64,000 bases of DNA from Sambucus nigra. Taxonomy: Eukaryota; Streptophyta; Magnoliopsida; Dipsacales; Adoxaceae. Of this stretch, positions 47,592-58,978 are shown piece after piece. The stretch's first letter is position 1, and every line of letters starts with the position of its first letter. A program made the position numbers and the translations under genes. Under the pieces are notes generated by a model. That model was not told where the DNA came from. It searched no databases and was given only the letters and a program-made list of their open reading frames with translations. Location of the stretch: the NCBI GenBank assembly GCA_949130495.1, contig OX422211.1:539526872-539590871 (forward strand), given 5' to 3'.

Positions 47592-48801
47592 TATGTGAGT
47601 ATCCTATTGGATTGTAACTATTTTCGCCTTCAATATGTGTGATTTGTATTTATGGTTCGAGAGAGATACTGAACCAACAGTCCTTTATTGAGTACGAGAG
47701 GTGCTGGGACTTAATAGGAGAGTATGCATGCACCGCAGGTCTGAGCCTAGGGGGTGCTATATTGTATATTTATAATTCGAATAATATATATATATATATA
47801 CTTGTGTTTTATTCTACTATATTTTCTTGGTGGATGATGTATCGAGACATGATAGCATAGTACACATGCACCGTAGCTCAGCCTAGGGGTGACGTAACAG
47901 TATGTATATATAACGAAGTGAGAAATATACGCTTATGACTTATTCTACGGTGTGTAATTAGTAGACGAGAAAGACAGTGACATCTAAAAGAACCCTAGTG
48001 GGCGAAGGATTAAACATATAATGAGAAATTCATAATTGACTAATTAATATAAATAATATGGTAACGTATTATATGGGCAACACGGGTGGGTACAACGAGG
48101 TAGTTATAGAAGGACTTGGTATGTATAGTTAGATGGGCTAGCTTAACTAGGAAAGGAAGAATGCAAGCGTTTGGTGTTCACATTAGATAAGGGGTGAGTT
48201 ATACCTCAAGTGAACGCGACACTAACTCAAAAATGAAAAGTGTGCATGCATATTTAATTACTACAATTTAACTGCTTGCTAAATATTTTCAAAATGTGTT
48301 ATTTGGGTTCTGAATTGTGTCAAAATATTTTTCAAAACCTTTTAGGTGTCCAGTCGCAGCTCATGTGGAAGTTACAGGGCTTGCTATAGACGCTTCCTTC
48401 ATTTATTCCTATTATAGGATCTTTACTCTATTACTCATTCAGGCATGTCACCCTCAATTTTAGTATGTAGTTATTTATTTGATCTTGTGTATCCAGGTAA
48501 CTGTTTCAGTTTACTATCATATTTTATTGTTGCACAGATAGTTGATTCAGTTACTTTTATTTATATTATTCATACGTGTTGGATTTATTTATCAGTTTGG
48601 GTTTGATGGTTTAATTATTATTTCACCTTTGCATGTTGTTAATTGATGAAAGATAAAATTTGGCACCAGTCTAATTAAATTACTAGTTGGTTAGTGACTT
48701 TAAAGTTTTCGACAGTGATGCTAAGAATGAGCCATATGAGACCAACGTTTTATTTTGATCACGGGCTGGCCACCCAGTATTTTAGTAGGTGGGGTGTCAC
48801 A
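47592..48801 (+). mobile_element. solo LTR F, right part
   Basis: Second half of the LTR interrupted by element C, ending GGTGGGGTGTCACA. It includes GACAGTGATGCTAAGAATGA near the end, the same pre-terminal block as in D and E. Confidence 0.9.
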
Positions 48802-48806
48802 TTATC
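48802..48806. repeat. right target-site duplication of solo LTR F
   Basis: TTATC, identical to 36018-36022. Confidence 0.9.
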
Positions 48807-49440
48807 TTTTACTAGTATAATCAAATACATATCACCAAATAAAAACATAAAATCCAACATTATATATAATCATATAAGAACAGGAACATAGCAGGACTTA
48901 AAATATACGAAAATCAAGGGCAATCAAGCTATGCAGATTCAATTGAAATAGAAAAACATTTGACAAATCGCAAAAACAATCTATCTTCCAATTGATGTTA
49001 GATTTTCTTCTCTTATTGTCAAGAAAAATAATTCTATCACATTTAGTAATCAGAGTATTTCGGCTATATTCATTAGTGACATATCACAGTAAAAAAACAC
49101 ATTTAGATTGCGATTTAACAACAAAGAACTTGTCCACAAGAAAAATCATTCTATAAAATTTAGTAATCAGAGTATTTCATCTATATTGATTAGCGACCTA
49201 TCACAGTAAAAAATACATCAAGATCACAATTTAACAACAAAGAACTTATTGTCAAGAACAATATTTCTATCACATTTAGTAATCAAAGTATTTCGGCTGT
49301 ATTGATTAGTGGCAATTCAAAATTAAAAAACACATTAATATAGAAATTTATCAATAAAGAATAGATACATACACAAAATAATAAGAAAGTGTTTGGTTAT
49401 ATAGTCATAAACAAATGTAAACATGCTTGTTATAGATATA
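48807..49440. other. unassigned AT-rich DNA
   Basis: No coding or element ends recognised apart from the tandem triplet at 49013-49370. It is the original right flank of solo LTR F, which was inserted about 110 bp beyond the LINE A run. Confidence 0.5.
49013..49370 (+). repeat. 117-bp tandem repeat, three copies
   Basis: Three diverged units carrying ATTTAGTAATCA(G/A)AGTATTTC, ATTAG(T/C)G(A/G)C, and CAATTTAACAACAAAGAACTT between them. Unit spacing about 117 and 116 bp (ATTCTAT at 49031 and 49148, TTCTATCAC at 49265). Confidence 0.8.
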
Positions 49441-49765
49441 TGTTGGGATATTAATCCTAATATATACTGTAGAAAAGATGGAAGGGTGTACCTGAAGCCA
49501 TAACTGTGAATGATGGTAATGTGGAAATGTGGATTTGAGGATTCAAAAGATAGAGAGAAAGATATAACAGAGAAAGGAGCAAAACCAATTATAGAGAGAA
49601 GTAAAAAGAGAATTCAAAATCTTTCATTATATTCATTTCTCGAAACCAAATCCAATTACATGTATTTAACCATAAAATTGTAACTAACTAACAACTGGAC
49701 TTAACTAACAATTGTAATTGCTTTTAAGAAACATTTGAAGCAGAACGACATCATTGGGCTTAACA
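49441..49765 (-). mobile_element. family B 3' LTR (second copy)
   Basis: Minus strand starts TGTTAAGCCCAATGATG at 49765, similar to the LTR at 13926-14235. The distal end near 49441 (TGTTGGGATATTAAT in plus) is approximate. Confidence 0.65.
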
Positions 49766-50498
49766 TTAAACTTTCCTTTTTAAAATTCTTATCCTCAGGG
49801 ATCAAATTGAGGAAATCTGTGAGAAATATTAGCATAATCTTCCCCATGTTGCATCAACAGGACTGGTGCTAAACCATTGAACTAAGATTTAGGGGACTGT
49901 TGTGTTATGCCAACAAATCATATGACTTTCCAAAGATGGCTATTGGTTGAACTACCATTTGTCCTTGGTCATTAGTAAGAGTAGTTCTAGGCCTACTCTC
50001 ATTTGGAACTCATGTGTTGTACCTGCATTGATCGTGTTTCGATGAAATACCAATGATGTCTAAACATTAGTCAATATGGGTGAGACTTGCCAGCTAGTCT
50101 CACCCTTTGAATCCAAAATGACAGTTGGCCAAGATTTATTCCATTAATAATGGGTAGTTGTTGTACCTATACGATACCCTCACTTACTTGCTTCTTTAAG
50201 AGTGAAACATGAAAGATGGGATGAATGGTCGAATTAAATGGCAAGTCTAATTTATATTCCATGGTTCCAATTTTTTGAAGCACTTTAAAAAGGCCATAGT
50301 ACATAGGGGATAATTTCATATTGCGTCTCATAGAGGCAGAGGCCTATCGATGTGGCTGTAGGCGCAAATAAACCAATTCACCCTATTCAAATGATATCTG
50401 CATAGGCTTTTATCCTATATTGAGTTGCGTAAGTGATCCCTTAAAGTCTACATCATAGCATTCCTTTATGATAGAAGTTAGTTAAGGCCAGGGTTAGT
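49766..50498 (-). pseudogene. family B integrase C-terminal part
   Basis: Minus-strand remnant that begins at 50498 and runs to the LTR. Readings in order: 'IKAYAD', 'GELVYLRLQPHR', 'SASMRRNMKLSPMYYGLFKV', 'TIHPIFHVSLLKKQ', and near the end 'TWEDYANISHRFPQFDP', the last in the style of Reina chromoviruses (ATWED...FP.FNLEDK). Stops and frameshifts are present. The first residues (just inside 50498) follow directly after the point where the other B copy ends at 7011, so both fragments together cover the integrase with little or no gap. Confidence 0.75.
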
Positions 50499-53400
50499 GT
50501 AACACCCCGTATTTTTAAAGCCTTTAAATTACATGTGTGCCGATTATTTAATTTAAATTCAATTGATATTTAATCTGGACTTGAATAAATATTAATTAAC
50601 ATGTAAAAAGGATTTATATTTACATGTGTTTGTAATTACTTGTGTGATAAGTAAATGTTAGTGAATTAAAATATGTTATGTCATAAGCGAGTTAATACGA
50701 AGGGTTATCAATATTTTAATCGGGACATGCGGGTTGAGCTGTGTTCAGTATGAAGTATTGTATGGAATGCAATTTTAGATTTGGTGACTCGGATGATGGT
50801 TTTGAGTGCACCAGTGATCCGAAATGAGTCGAAATAGTCCATAATAGGTACTCAAGAGTCATGAGTGGGTTTGGGGGCATTCAAAACTAAGTGTAAACCA
50901 TATAAAGGCATTTAGGCCATTTTAATTATTAGGTTTGATCCTAATCTTAATTTCAAGAGCTGATTAATGATATTTAATGAAGGTAGATGGGTATGTATGC
51001 TATCCATCCACCAAGAGTTGCTAGGGTTTGAGAGAGAAGAGAGAAAAGTAAAGAGAAAGTGAAAAAGTAAGACTCAATGAAGAATAGTATTGTGCTCAGA
51101 TTGTAGATCGGGCTAAGACTAACCATTCAATAAGAAGAAACCTTAGATCTCTATATCTCTAAGGCAAGTAGTTACGTGCTTTGATATTTGTGCACAGTTA
51201 AAATTATTCATGTTGGATATTGATATGTAAAACATGTGAAAATAATGGTTTTGGATTGGGATTAATGATAAAATTTGGGTTTTCATATGATAATTTGATA
51301 TAGGATGAATACCTTAATGTTAATACAATTGAATTAATATAAATCTCTCCAAAAAGATAGAATCTAAAAAAGATTATTGAAGAAGAAAAGTATTTTTTGA
51401 AAACTAGGGTTTAATATTGTTCGATTCATGAATATTCATGGTTTTAGGATAATTTGAATATGTTTTATGATGAAAATTTTTTGGTAGACTATAGAAATCT
51501 ATTTGGGTATCAAATAGGGACTTTGGATGAGGGTTTCGTGGAGTTTGAAACCCCATTGGCTTGAGTTTAGGGGTGAAAACTCGTTATAAGTTTATTTTGG
51601 AAACCTTAGGAAATTGAACAGGTTAGGCAGGACAGAGAACTGGTTTGCTTTTAAAAATTTGATAATTCCGTGAAAAATCTAATTATGAAGCCGTGGGTGC
51701 TGATTTCATATTTTTCTGATTTTTTTTTAATTTGTTATGAATTTTATACTAAAAGGTGCGGGATACAAAAAGTTTAAATTGGTGGTTTTGGATTGGGATT
51801 TATTTTGGAAATTTTTATTTTGGGGGAAGCAAATTGATTTGGTTTATTGGATACTTTACAAAATTAGGTAAGGGTGGTATGCCGATGGTAAATGGGTTCG
51901 AGTGAGAAGAGTTGAGGATCCAAGTGAGTGAATTTCTGTTATGAAATCGAGAATCCAGATTATGATTTCGGTATGGCTAGGCTAATGCTTAGGGTTTATA
52001 TCATGTGGGACAGTAATTAAATATTCAGTGAGATATGTTGTAAGTGATTGAACACTTAGTGAATTTTGAGAAGTCGGGTTAGGCATCGGGAGTAAGATAA
52101 ATTGTACATTGAGAGATATGCGTATGCTAGTGAATGTTATATAGAGGTATACATATGATGTATGACTAGTACATATATACTATTATGTGATTGATTTGTG
52201 TTGACATACCTACTATACTATGCTATCGTAGGAGGTTGCACATAGTGGGAAGTCCCATCTTGGAGATTTTAACATGATTTGGATTAGTTCCCTAGGTCAT
52301 ATTGTTATCGTTTGGATATTATCCATGTGTGCAAGATTGTGTTGGCTTGGTTGGTTGGGTGCTTTATGGTGTGGTCATGAACCAAAGGCTAAGTCTATTT
52401 TTGCCTCCATTATGTGTTTAAATTTTGGGATCGGTGGTGAAATTCTGACCCGAATGTCAAGATGTGGTATGTGAGTTACATGGACTGATAGCATACTCGA
52501 GATGCATCCTGGAGGTTCAGCTCAGGGATGCATTATAACATATATAGAGTGGTATGTGTACATGATTTATCTGTGTGGATATTTAGTGTAGTTAGTGTAG
52601 GGATATGATGTATATATAGTAATGTGGCCTTATTTATAGCTAGTGTATGGCTGCATTTTCTAGTGAGATATATTTAATTGTGGATAGTATATGTCTAGGT
52701 TATTCATAAATATAAACGAGACCCTTTAGTGATCATTTATATGATAGTTACTTATCATATATATGTATTGTATGGGCGGTACGGATGGACTAAGTATTTA
52801 GTGAAACATAAGGTTAAAGATGTTTAGACTAGTTAGGCGGGGTAACATAACTAGGAGGTTAAGATGAACTAGTTAGGTGTGCACTGTAGATGAGGTATGA
52901 GGTTAACTATGCTAGGCCAACACAGAGAGTTAATACCGTTTTATTTATCATTGTAAATAGATATTTGCAAACTATTTTTTTCAAATATTTTTGGGCATTG
53001 ACCCTTATCAAAATATTTTCAAAAAAAATTATGTGATGAGTCACAGGGATGCCAGGGATAGTCATTCCATTCTAGTCAGACAATACTACAACAACTGTGG
53101 ATGCCTGCAGAACTTGATTAGACGTTTCCCCTGAGTCCCATTTCGCTATATAGGATTCATTTCAGTATTTTCGTTTTGGGCATATTACCCATAGTTGGAA
53201 AGGATTTTATTCGAGCATTATTTCATTTTATCAATTTTATTGGTTGACTGTATAATTGGATATGGAAGATATTATTTGGTATATTTATTCATTTATGTTT
53301 TCACTATTTAGTGTTTTCACATTTTAATGGATGTTGAGTAGTTCTTTCTATTAGATTTTTGTATTTCATGTTTAAAAATATTTATATTTTGACACCAGAG

Positions 53401-53523
53401 TTAAAAAGTTATTGTTCAATTAATTAATTTTTGAGAGTGATGCGAAGAATGAAATAATATTTGATTTTTGTTTAAATAAATAAAATCCCAATAAACCGAA
53501 ATTAGAAAAGGCAGGGTGTCACA
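50499..53523 (+). mobile_element. family A 5' LTR
   Basis: 3025 bp, TGTAACACCCCGTATTTTT to GCAGGGTGTCACA, similar throughout to 3983-7010. It is followed by a decayed primer site and gag, so it is a 5' LTR. The left flank is GTTAG. The shared core block is at 50788-50860. ORF 52274-52474 has no domain. Confidence 0.85.
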
Positions 53524-53525
53524 TA

Positions 53526-53537
53526 AGTTATCAAATC
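53526..53537 (+). other. decayed primer-binding site of family A
   Basis: AGTTATCAAATC followed by CTCAGATTCTAG, aligned with TGGTATCAGAGC then ATCAGGTTCTAG at 17481 in element E. Confidence 0.65.
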
Positions 53538-53690
53538 CTCAGATTCTAGTTTCATTTATTGCGTTTCTAGCATTGTGTTCTTTAATATAGATCCTTATGA
53601 CTAGGATTATTGCATTCTTATTGCATTTTTCATTCTTCTATATAGTATATAGACGAACCGTGAACTCATGAAATTTTGTCTTTGTTTGAG

Positions 53691-54652
53691 ATGCCAAATA
53701 GTTAAAGAGGCCAACTAAACTAGGGCTTTGCCTTTGAGGCTCAACCGGAGCCGGATCCGCAACTGACCCAGGGGTTTGTGGCCACAGCTGAGGTCACAAA
53801 AATCATAGCTCAGGAAGTTAATGCTTCTATGATGTCTTTCATGTAACATCTGCCACAGGCATAGCTGCAGTCTCTAGTGGCGATGCCCAATTAGATTCAA
53901 GTTTTGTCGTCAACTTGGGAGAAAGTCAGAGAGACCTTTTAGAGGGGACATTCTCAAGAGTTTCTTAGGAATGCCTATGTTATTGTAGCTCACCATTGGA
54001 AGAAGGATATCTAAAGTCACATTCATATGGGTGAGTTTAATAATACTCAAAGTAGGTGCTAGCTACGTTCAAGCTAGTGGTAGAAGCTTTGCAGTGGTGG
54101 GAGTCTATCACCACATCTGAGGAGTGAGATAGCATTACTATTCTGGAGTTTTAAGTGTGGTTTGACCGCTTGTTCTTCCCATCAGCCGTATAGACATAAA
54201 TGAGGAAAAAGTACTTAGAGATTTCATAGAAGGGTCGGATAGTGGTGGAATACAAGGAAGAGTTCACCTTCCCGGTGAACTTTATGCCTGACCAGGTGGA
54301 TACTAAGGAGACTAGGGTATTAAGGTTTATGGAAGGACTTACTTGGAAGATTCGAGATCATCTGTGGATAATCCTATGTTGAAAACTTATGATGATGTCA
54401 TTAATACCTCACTTTTTGATTTTTAGGATCACTGCTTCCATCATAGGGGAGCAATGAGAGTTTGGGAGTCTTTCCAGTATGGCACCTCAATCGCAAAGTA
54501 GGAAGCACATAAGTGATTCCCAGTAGGGGGATCCATCTAAGAGATTTTGATCTGGTGAGTTCAGACCCAGAGATATTGGGTTTAGGAAGTGCCAACAGCA
54601 TTTCTGTTCAGGCCAAGGGAACAATGAGGGTGGCCATTATGGTCAATTCCAG
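53691..54652 (+). pseudogene. family A gag remnant
   Basis: Gag of the same kind as in element E. ATG 53691 opens 'MPNS' then a stop, 168 bp after the LTR. 'FVATAEVTKIIAQEVNAS' matches the E text 'NEVAAIVAQAVNAA'. 'STWEKVRETF' matches 'SAWERVRDAF', 'VIVAHHWKKDI' matches 'VTVSQWKKDI', and 'SFKCGLTACSSHQP'-type text covers the FNRKYFP region. The end 'SGEFRPRDIG' corresponds to 'SGDLRQGFGG'. At least ten stops or frame changes. It ends at 54652 where the tandem array begins; protease and the rest of pol are absent. Confidence 0.8.
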
Positions 54653-55367
54653 TAGGAGTATATTGTGTAAAACCCCATACCTCAAACCACCAAAAGAACC
54701 AACATGAATCATCACATAATTTCATCCTAAAAATCTAAGCACACCATCATATTCTTCTCGCGAAAATAATCAAATCTCGTTCTTGACCAAACTCGAGAAA
54801 ACACCAAATAAGCCTTTTAATCTAAGGTTGAAATCTTGAATAAGTTTGGGGCTATGGTTTGTATATGAAAGGGAGTAATTTTAAAGAGCTCTTCTGGTTT
54901 AAAAGTTTGAGAAAAAGTGATTTGAAAAGCCAAGCCACGAATTTGTTGATATATAAAGGATTAAGAGTTTGATTAAGAAAAGAGTTCTAATCAGATACAA
55001 ACACTAAAAATTTTATTCCAGACGATCGGACCATTGGAATTGGATAAAATATTACAAAGAATTTGCTGAAGATGAGAGGAAGATACAAAAAATAATTAAG
55101 CTCGATCGGACCGTTCTATATTTTTAAATATTTTTTTTCTAGAGAGTATTGTGTTTTGAGGACTCTTAGAGAGTTTTATGTTTTGAGGACTTTTCTATAT
55201 AATAAATATTCAATTAAAACTCCATTTTAATTCCAATTCCGAAACCGTTTGAAATTCTCATCTTTAAAAATAAAATCCAACATATTTGAGCAATAAAAAT
55301 AATTTTTCCAAAAACTTTATTTTCCTCTATATTTTGAAAATAACCCAAAATTACGCGGGTTGTTACG
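54653..55367 (-). mobile_element. array LTR, truncated first copy
   Basis: About 715 bp from the LTR 5' end (55367 on the minus strand). The 3' half is missing at the junction with family A gag. The junction lies in TAGGAG(T/C)ATATTGTG, which resembles text on both sides. Confidence 0.85.
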
Positions 55368-55609
55368 CTTCCCCACTAACAATGGAATTTCACCCTCGAA
55401 ATTCGCCGAATACCTAACACTCAAAAATCAGGCCAACAATTTCCAAAAATAATCTGGTCACCAAAAAATAATTTCCTCACATCTAATCTAGATGCCTAAC
55501 GCAAAATGATTCTCTAAAATTTCTATCTCCAAATTCGCACCACAAAAACGCAACAAGCCCAAAACCCAAGACACGAGGGTTGTCATATACCTAAGCTCTG
55601 ATACCATTC
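55368..55609 (-). mobile_element. array interior 1 (PBS and PPT)
   Basis: 242 bp. The PBS on the minus strand is TGGTATCAGAGC at 55595-55606, 3 bp from the LTR end. The other end reads ATTTCGAGGGTGAAATTCC ... TTAGTGGGGAAG (PPT, 55368-55378), the same context as before the 3' LTR of element E (ATTTCGGGACGAAATTTCG). So the 5' leader and 3' terminus of a chromovirus are joined with all genes deleted. Confidence 0.9.
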
Positions 55610-57054
55610 TGTAACACCCCGCCCGCCCGGGGAGAGCGAACGGAGCGCTACTCATCGATAAAACTAAACCAATCCACAATATAACAAGGTATAGAGCATC
55701 TAAAAATCCCACAACAATAAAAGAGAATCCACTAATCTCAAATTTCTTCAAATAAATACCAAGCCTCTCGAATTAAACCAACAATCTAACTATCTCGAAA
55801 ACAAATAAATACAAATCTCTAAAGCTCTATACATCAAAATAATACAATCTTCTCATCTTACATTAAAAATCTTTTCAGAATAATCCTCGCTAAAATCAAT
55901 CTCCATAGCGCCCCAAAATCCGCGCTAACCTGCCACTAAAAGAAAATATGGGGAAGTACACAATACGATAGGAAAGATGCTCAACAAATATTACCGGCGA
56001 CTAAAACGTAACAATACGAATACGAATATTCAAATCAAAGCGAATCTCATAAGCAATTATATCAATACAATTTCTCAACAACACATTAACCGGGTCACCA
56101 GGCCTCACCACCATACCGCGCCTATGCATTTTTCTAGCATATCCGGAAAAAGGAATATTGGCGGGTGCCAAACTTCAGTGCCATAGTAAAATTTCAAGAC
56201 AACATGATCAACACCAAATATAATACCACATGAATCGAAATTAGATTCCAACAAATATTTCCAGATTTCCAAATGAATTTATCAATTCAAATATGAGTCA
56301 AAAATCACAAGAAAATGACGAGAATAATACTCGCGAGATTTAGGAGCATATTGTGTAAAACCCCATACCTCAAACCACCAAAAGAACCAACATGAATCAT
56401 CACATAATTTCATCCTAAAAATCTAAGCACGCCATCACGTTCTTCTCTTGAAAATAATCAAATCTCGTTCTTGACCAAACTCGAGAAAACAACAAATAAG
56501 CCTTCTAATCTAAGGTTGAAATCTTGAATAAGTTTGGGGCTATGGTTTGTATATGAAAGGGCGTAATTTTAAAGAGCTCTTTTGGTTGAAAAGTTTGAGA
56601 AAGAGTGATTTGAAAAGCTAAGCCACGAATTTGTTGATATATAAAGGATTAAGAGTATGATTAAGAAAAGAGTTCTAATTAGATACAAACACTAAAAATT
56701 TTATTCCAGACGATTGGACCGTTGGAATTGGATAAAATTTTACAGAGAATTAGCTGAAGTTGAGAGGAAGCTACAGAAAATAATTCAGCTCGATCGGACC
56801 GTTCTATATTTTTAAATATTTTTTTCTGGAGAGTATTGTGTTTTGAGGACTCTTAGAGAGTTTTATGTTTTGAGAACTCTTCTATATAATAAAAATTCAA
56901 TTAAAACTCCATTTTAATTCCGATTCCGAAACCGTTAGAAATTCTCATGTTTAAAAATAAAATCCAACATATTTGAGCAATAAAAATAATTTTACCAAAA
57001 TCTTTATTTTCCTCTATATTTTGAAAATATCTCAAAATTATGCGGGTTGTTACG
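55610..57054 (-). mobile_element. array LTR 1
   Basis: 1445 bp; minus strand CGTAACAACCCGC ... GGCGGGGTGTTACA. The expected TG at the 5' end is CG. Two CGGTCCGATCG-like sites lie about 85 bp apart (about 56708-56800). Confidence 0.9.
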
Positions 57055-57296
57055 CTTCCCCACTAACAATGGAATTTCTCCCTCGAAATTCGCTGAATAC
57101 CTAACTCTCAAAAATCAGGCCAACAATCTCCAAAAATAATCTCGTCACCAAAAAATAATTTCCTCACATCTAATCTAGATGCCTAACGCAAAACGATTCT
57201 CTAAAATTTCTATCTCCAAATTCGCGCCACAAAAACGCAATAGACCCAAAACCCAAGACCCGAGGGATGTCATATACCTAAGCTCTGATACCATTC
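57055..57296 (-). mobile_element. array interior 2
   Basis: 242 bp, with PBS at 57282-57293 and PPT at 57055-57065. Confidence 0.9.
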
Positions 57297-58736
57297 TGTA
57301 ACACCCCGCCCGCCCGGGGAGAGCGAACGGAGCGCTACTCATCGATAAAACTTAACCAATCCACAATATAACAAGGTATAGAGCATCTAAAAATCCCACA
57401 ACAATAAAAGAGAATCCACTCATCTCAAATTTCTTCAAATAAATACCAAGTCTCTCGAATTAAACCAACAATCTAAGTATCTCGAAAACAAATAAATACA
57501 AATCTCTAATGCTCTATACATCAAAATAATACAGTCTTCTCATCTTATATTAAAAATCTTTTCAAAATAAGCCTCGCTAAAATCAATCTCCATAGCGCCC
57601 CAAAATCCGCGCTAGCCTGCCACTAAAAGAAAATATGGGGAAGTACACAATACGATAGGAAAGATGCTCAACAAATATTAGCGGCGACTAAAACGTAACA
57701 ATACGAATACGAATATTCAAATCAAAGCGAATCTCATAAGCAATTATATCAATATAATTTCTCAACAACACATTAACCGGGTAACCAGGCCTCACCACCG
57801 CACCGCACCATTTTTCTAGCATATCCGGAAAAAGGAATATTGGCGGGTGCCCAACTTCAGTGCCATATTAAAATCTCAAGACAACATGATCAACACCAAA
57901 TATAATACCACATGAATCGAAATTAGATTCCAACAAATCTTTCCAGATTTCCAAATGAATTTATCAATTCAAATATGAGTCAAAAATCACAAGAAAACGA
58001 CGAGAATAATACTCGCGAGATTTAGGAGCATATTGTGTAAAACCCCATACCTCAAACCACCAAAAGAACCAACATGAATCATCATATAATTTCATCCTAA
58101 AAATATAAGCACGCCATCACGTTCTTCTCGCGAAAATAATCAAATCTCGTTCTTGACCAAACTCGAGAAAACACCAAATAAGCCTTCTAATCTAAGGTTG
58201 AAATCTTGAATATGTTTGGGGCTATGGTTTGTATATGAAAGGGAGTAATTTTAAAGAGCTCTTCTGGTTGAAAAGTTTGAGAAAGAGTGATTTGAAAAGC
58301 CAAGCCACGAATTTGTTGATATATAAAGGATTAAGAGTATGATTAAGAAAAGAGTTCTAATCAGATACAAACACTAAAAATTTTATTCCAGACGATCGGA
58401 CTCTTGGAATTGGATAAAATTTTACAGAGAATTAGCTGAAGTTGAGAGGAAGCTACAGAAAATAATTCAGCTCGATCGGACCGTTCTATATTTTTAAATA
58501 TTTTTTTCTAGAGAGTATTGTGTTTTGAGGACTCTTAGAGAGTTTTATGTTTTGAGGACTCTTCTATATAATAAAAATTCAATTAAAAGTCCATTCTAAT
58601 TCAAATTTCGAAACCATTTGAAATTCTCATCTTTAAAAATAAAATCCAACATATTTGAGCAATAAAAATAATTTTAACAAAAACTTTATTTTCCTCTATA
58701 TTTTGAAAATATCCCAAAATTACGCGGGTTGTCACG
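57297..58736 (-). mobile_element. array LTR 2
   Basis: 1440 bp; same ends (5' end CGTGACAACCC here). It lacks a few bases near 57807 (CCGCACCATTTTTC), where other copies read CGCGCCTATGCATTTTTC. Confidence 0.9.
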
Positions 58737-58978
58737 CTTTCCCACTAACAATGGAATTTCGCCCTCGAAATTCGCCGAATACCTAACTCTAAAAAATCAG
58801 GCCAACAATCTCCAAAAATAATCTCGTCACAAAAAAATAATTTCCTCACATCTAATCTAGATGCCTAACGCAAAACGATTCTCTAAAATTTCTATCTCCA
58901 AATTCGTGCCACAAAAACGCAACAGACTCAAAACCCAAGACCCGAGGGTTGTCATATACCTAAGCTCTGATACCATTC
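58737..58978 (-). mobile_element. array interior 3
   Basis: 242 bp, with PBS at 58964-58975. The PPT reads GTGGGAAAG rather than GTGGGGAAG. Confidence 0.9.

Noticed and set aside
7011..50498. A-in-B nesting as one ordinary nested insertion
   Set aside because: The halves are in the wrong order in the window and the 5-bp flanks differ, so a simple nested insertion cannot be claimed; kept only as a finding.
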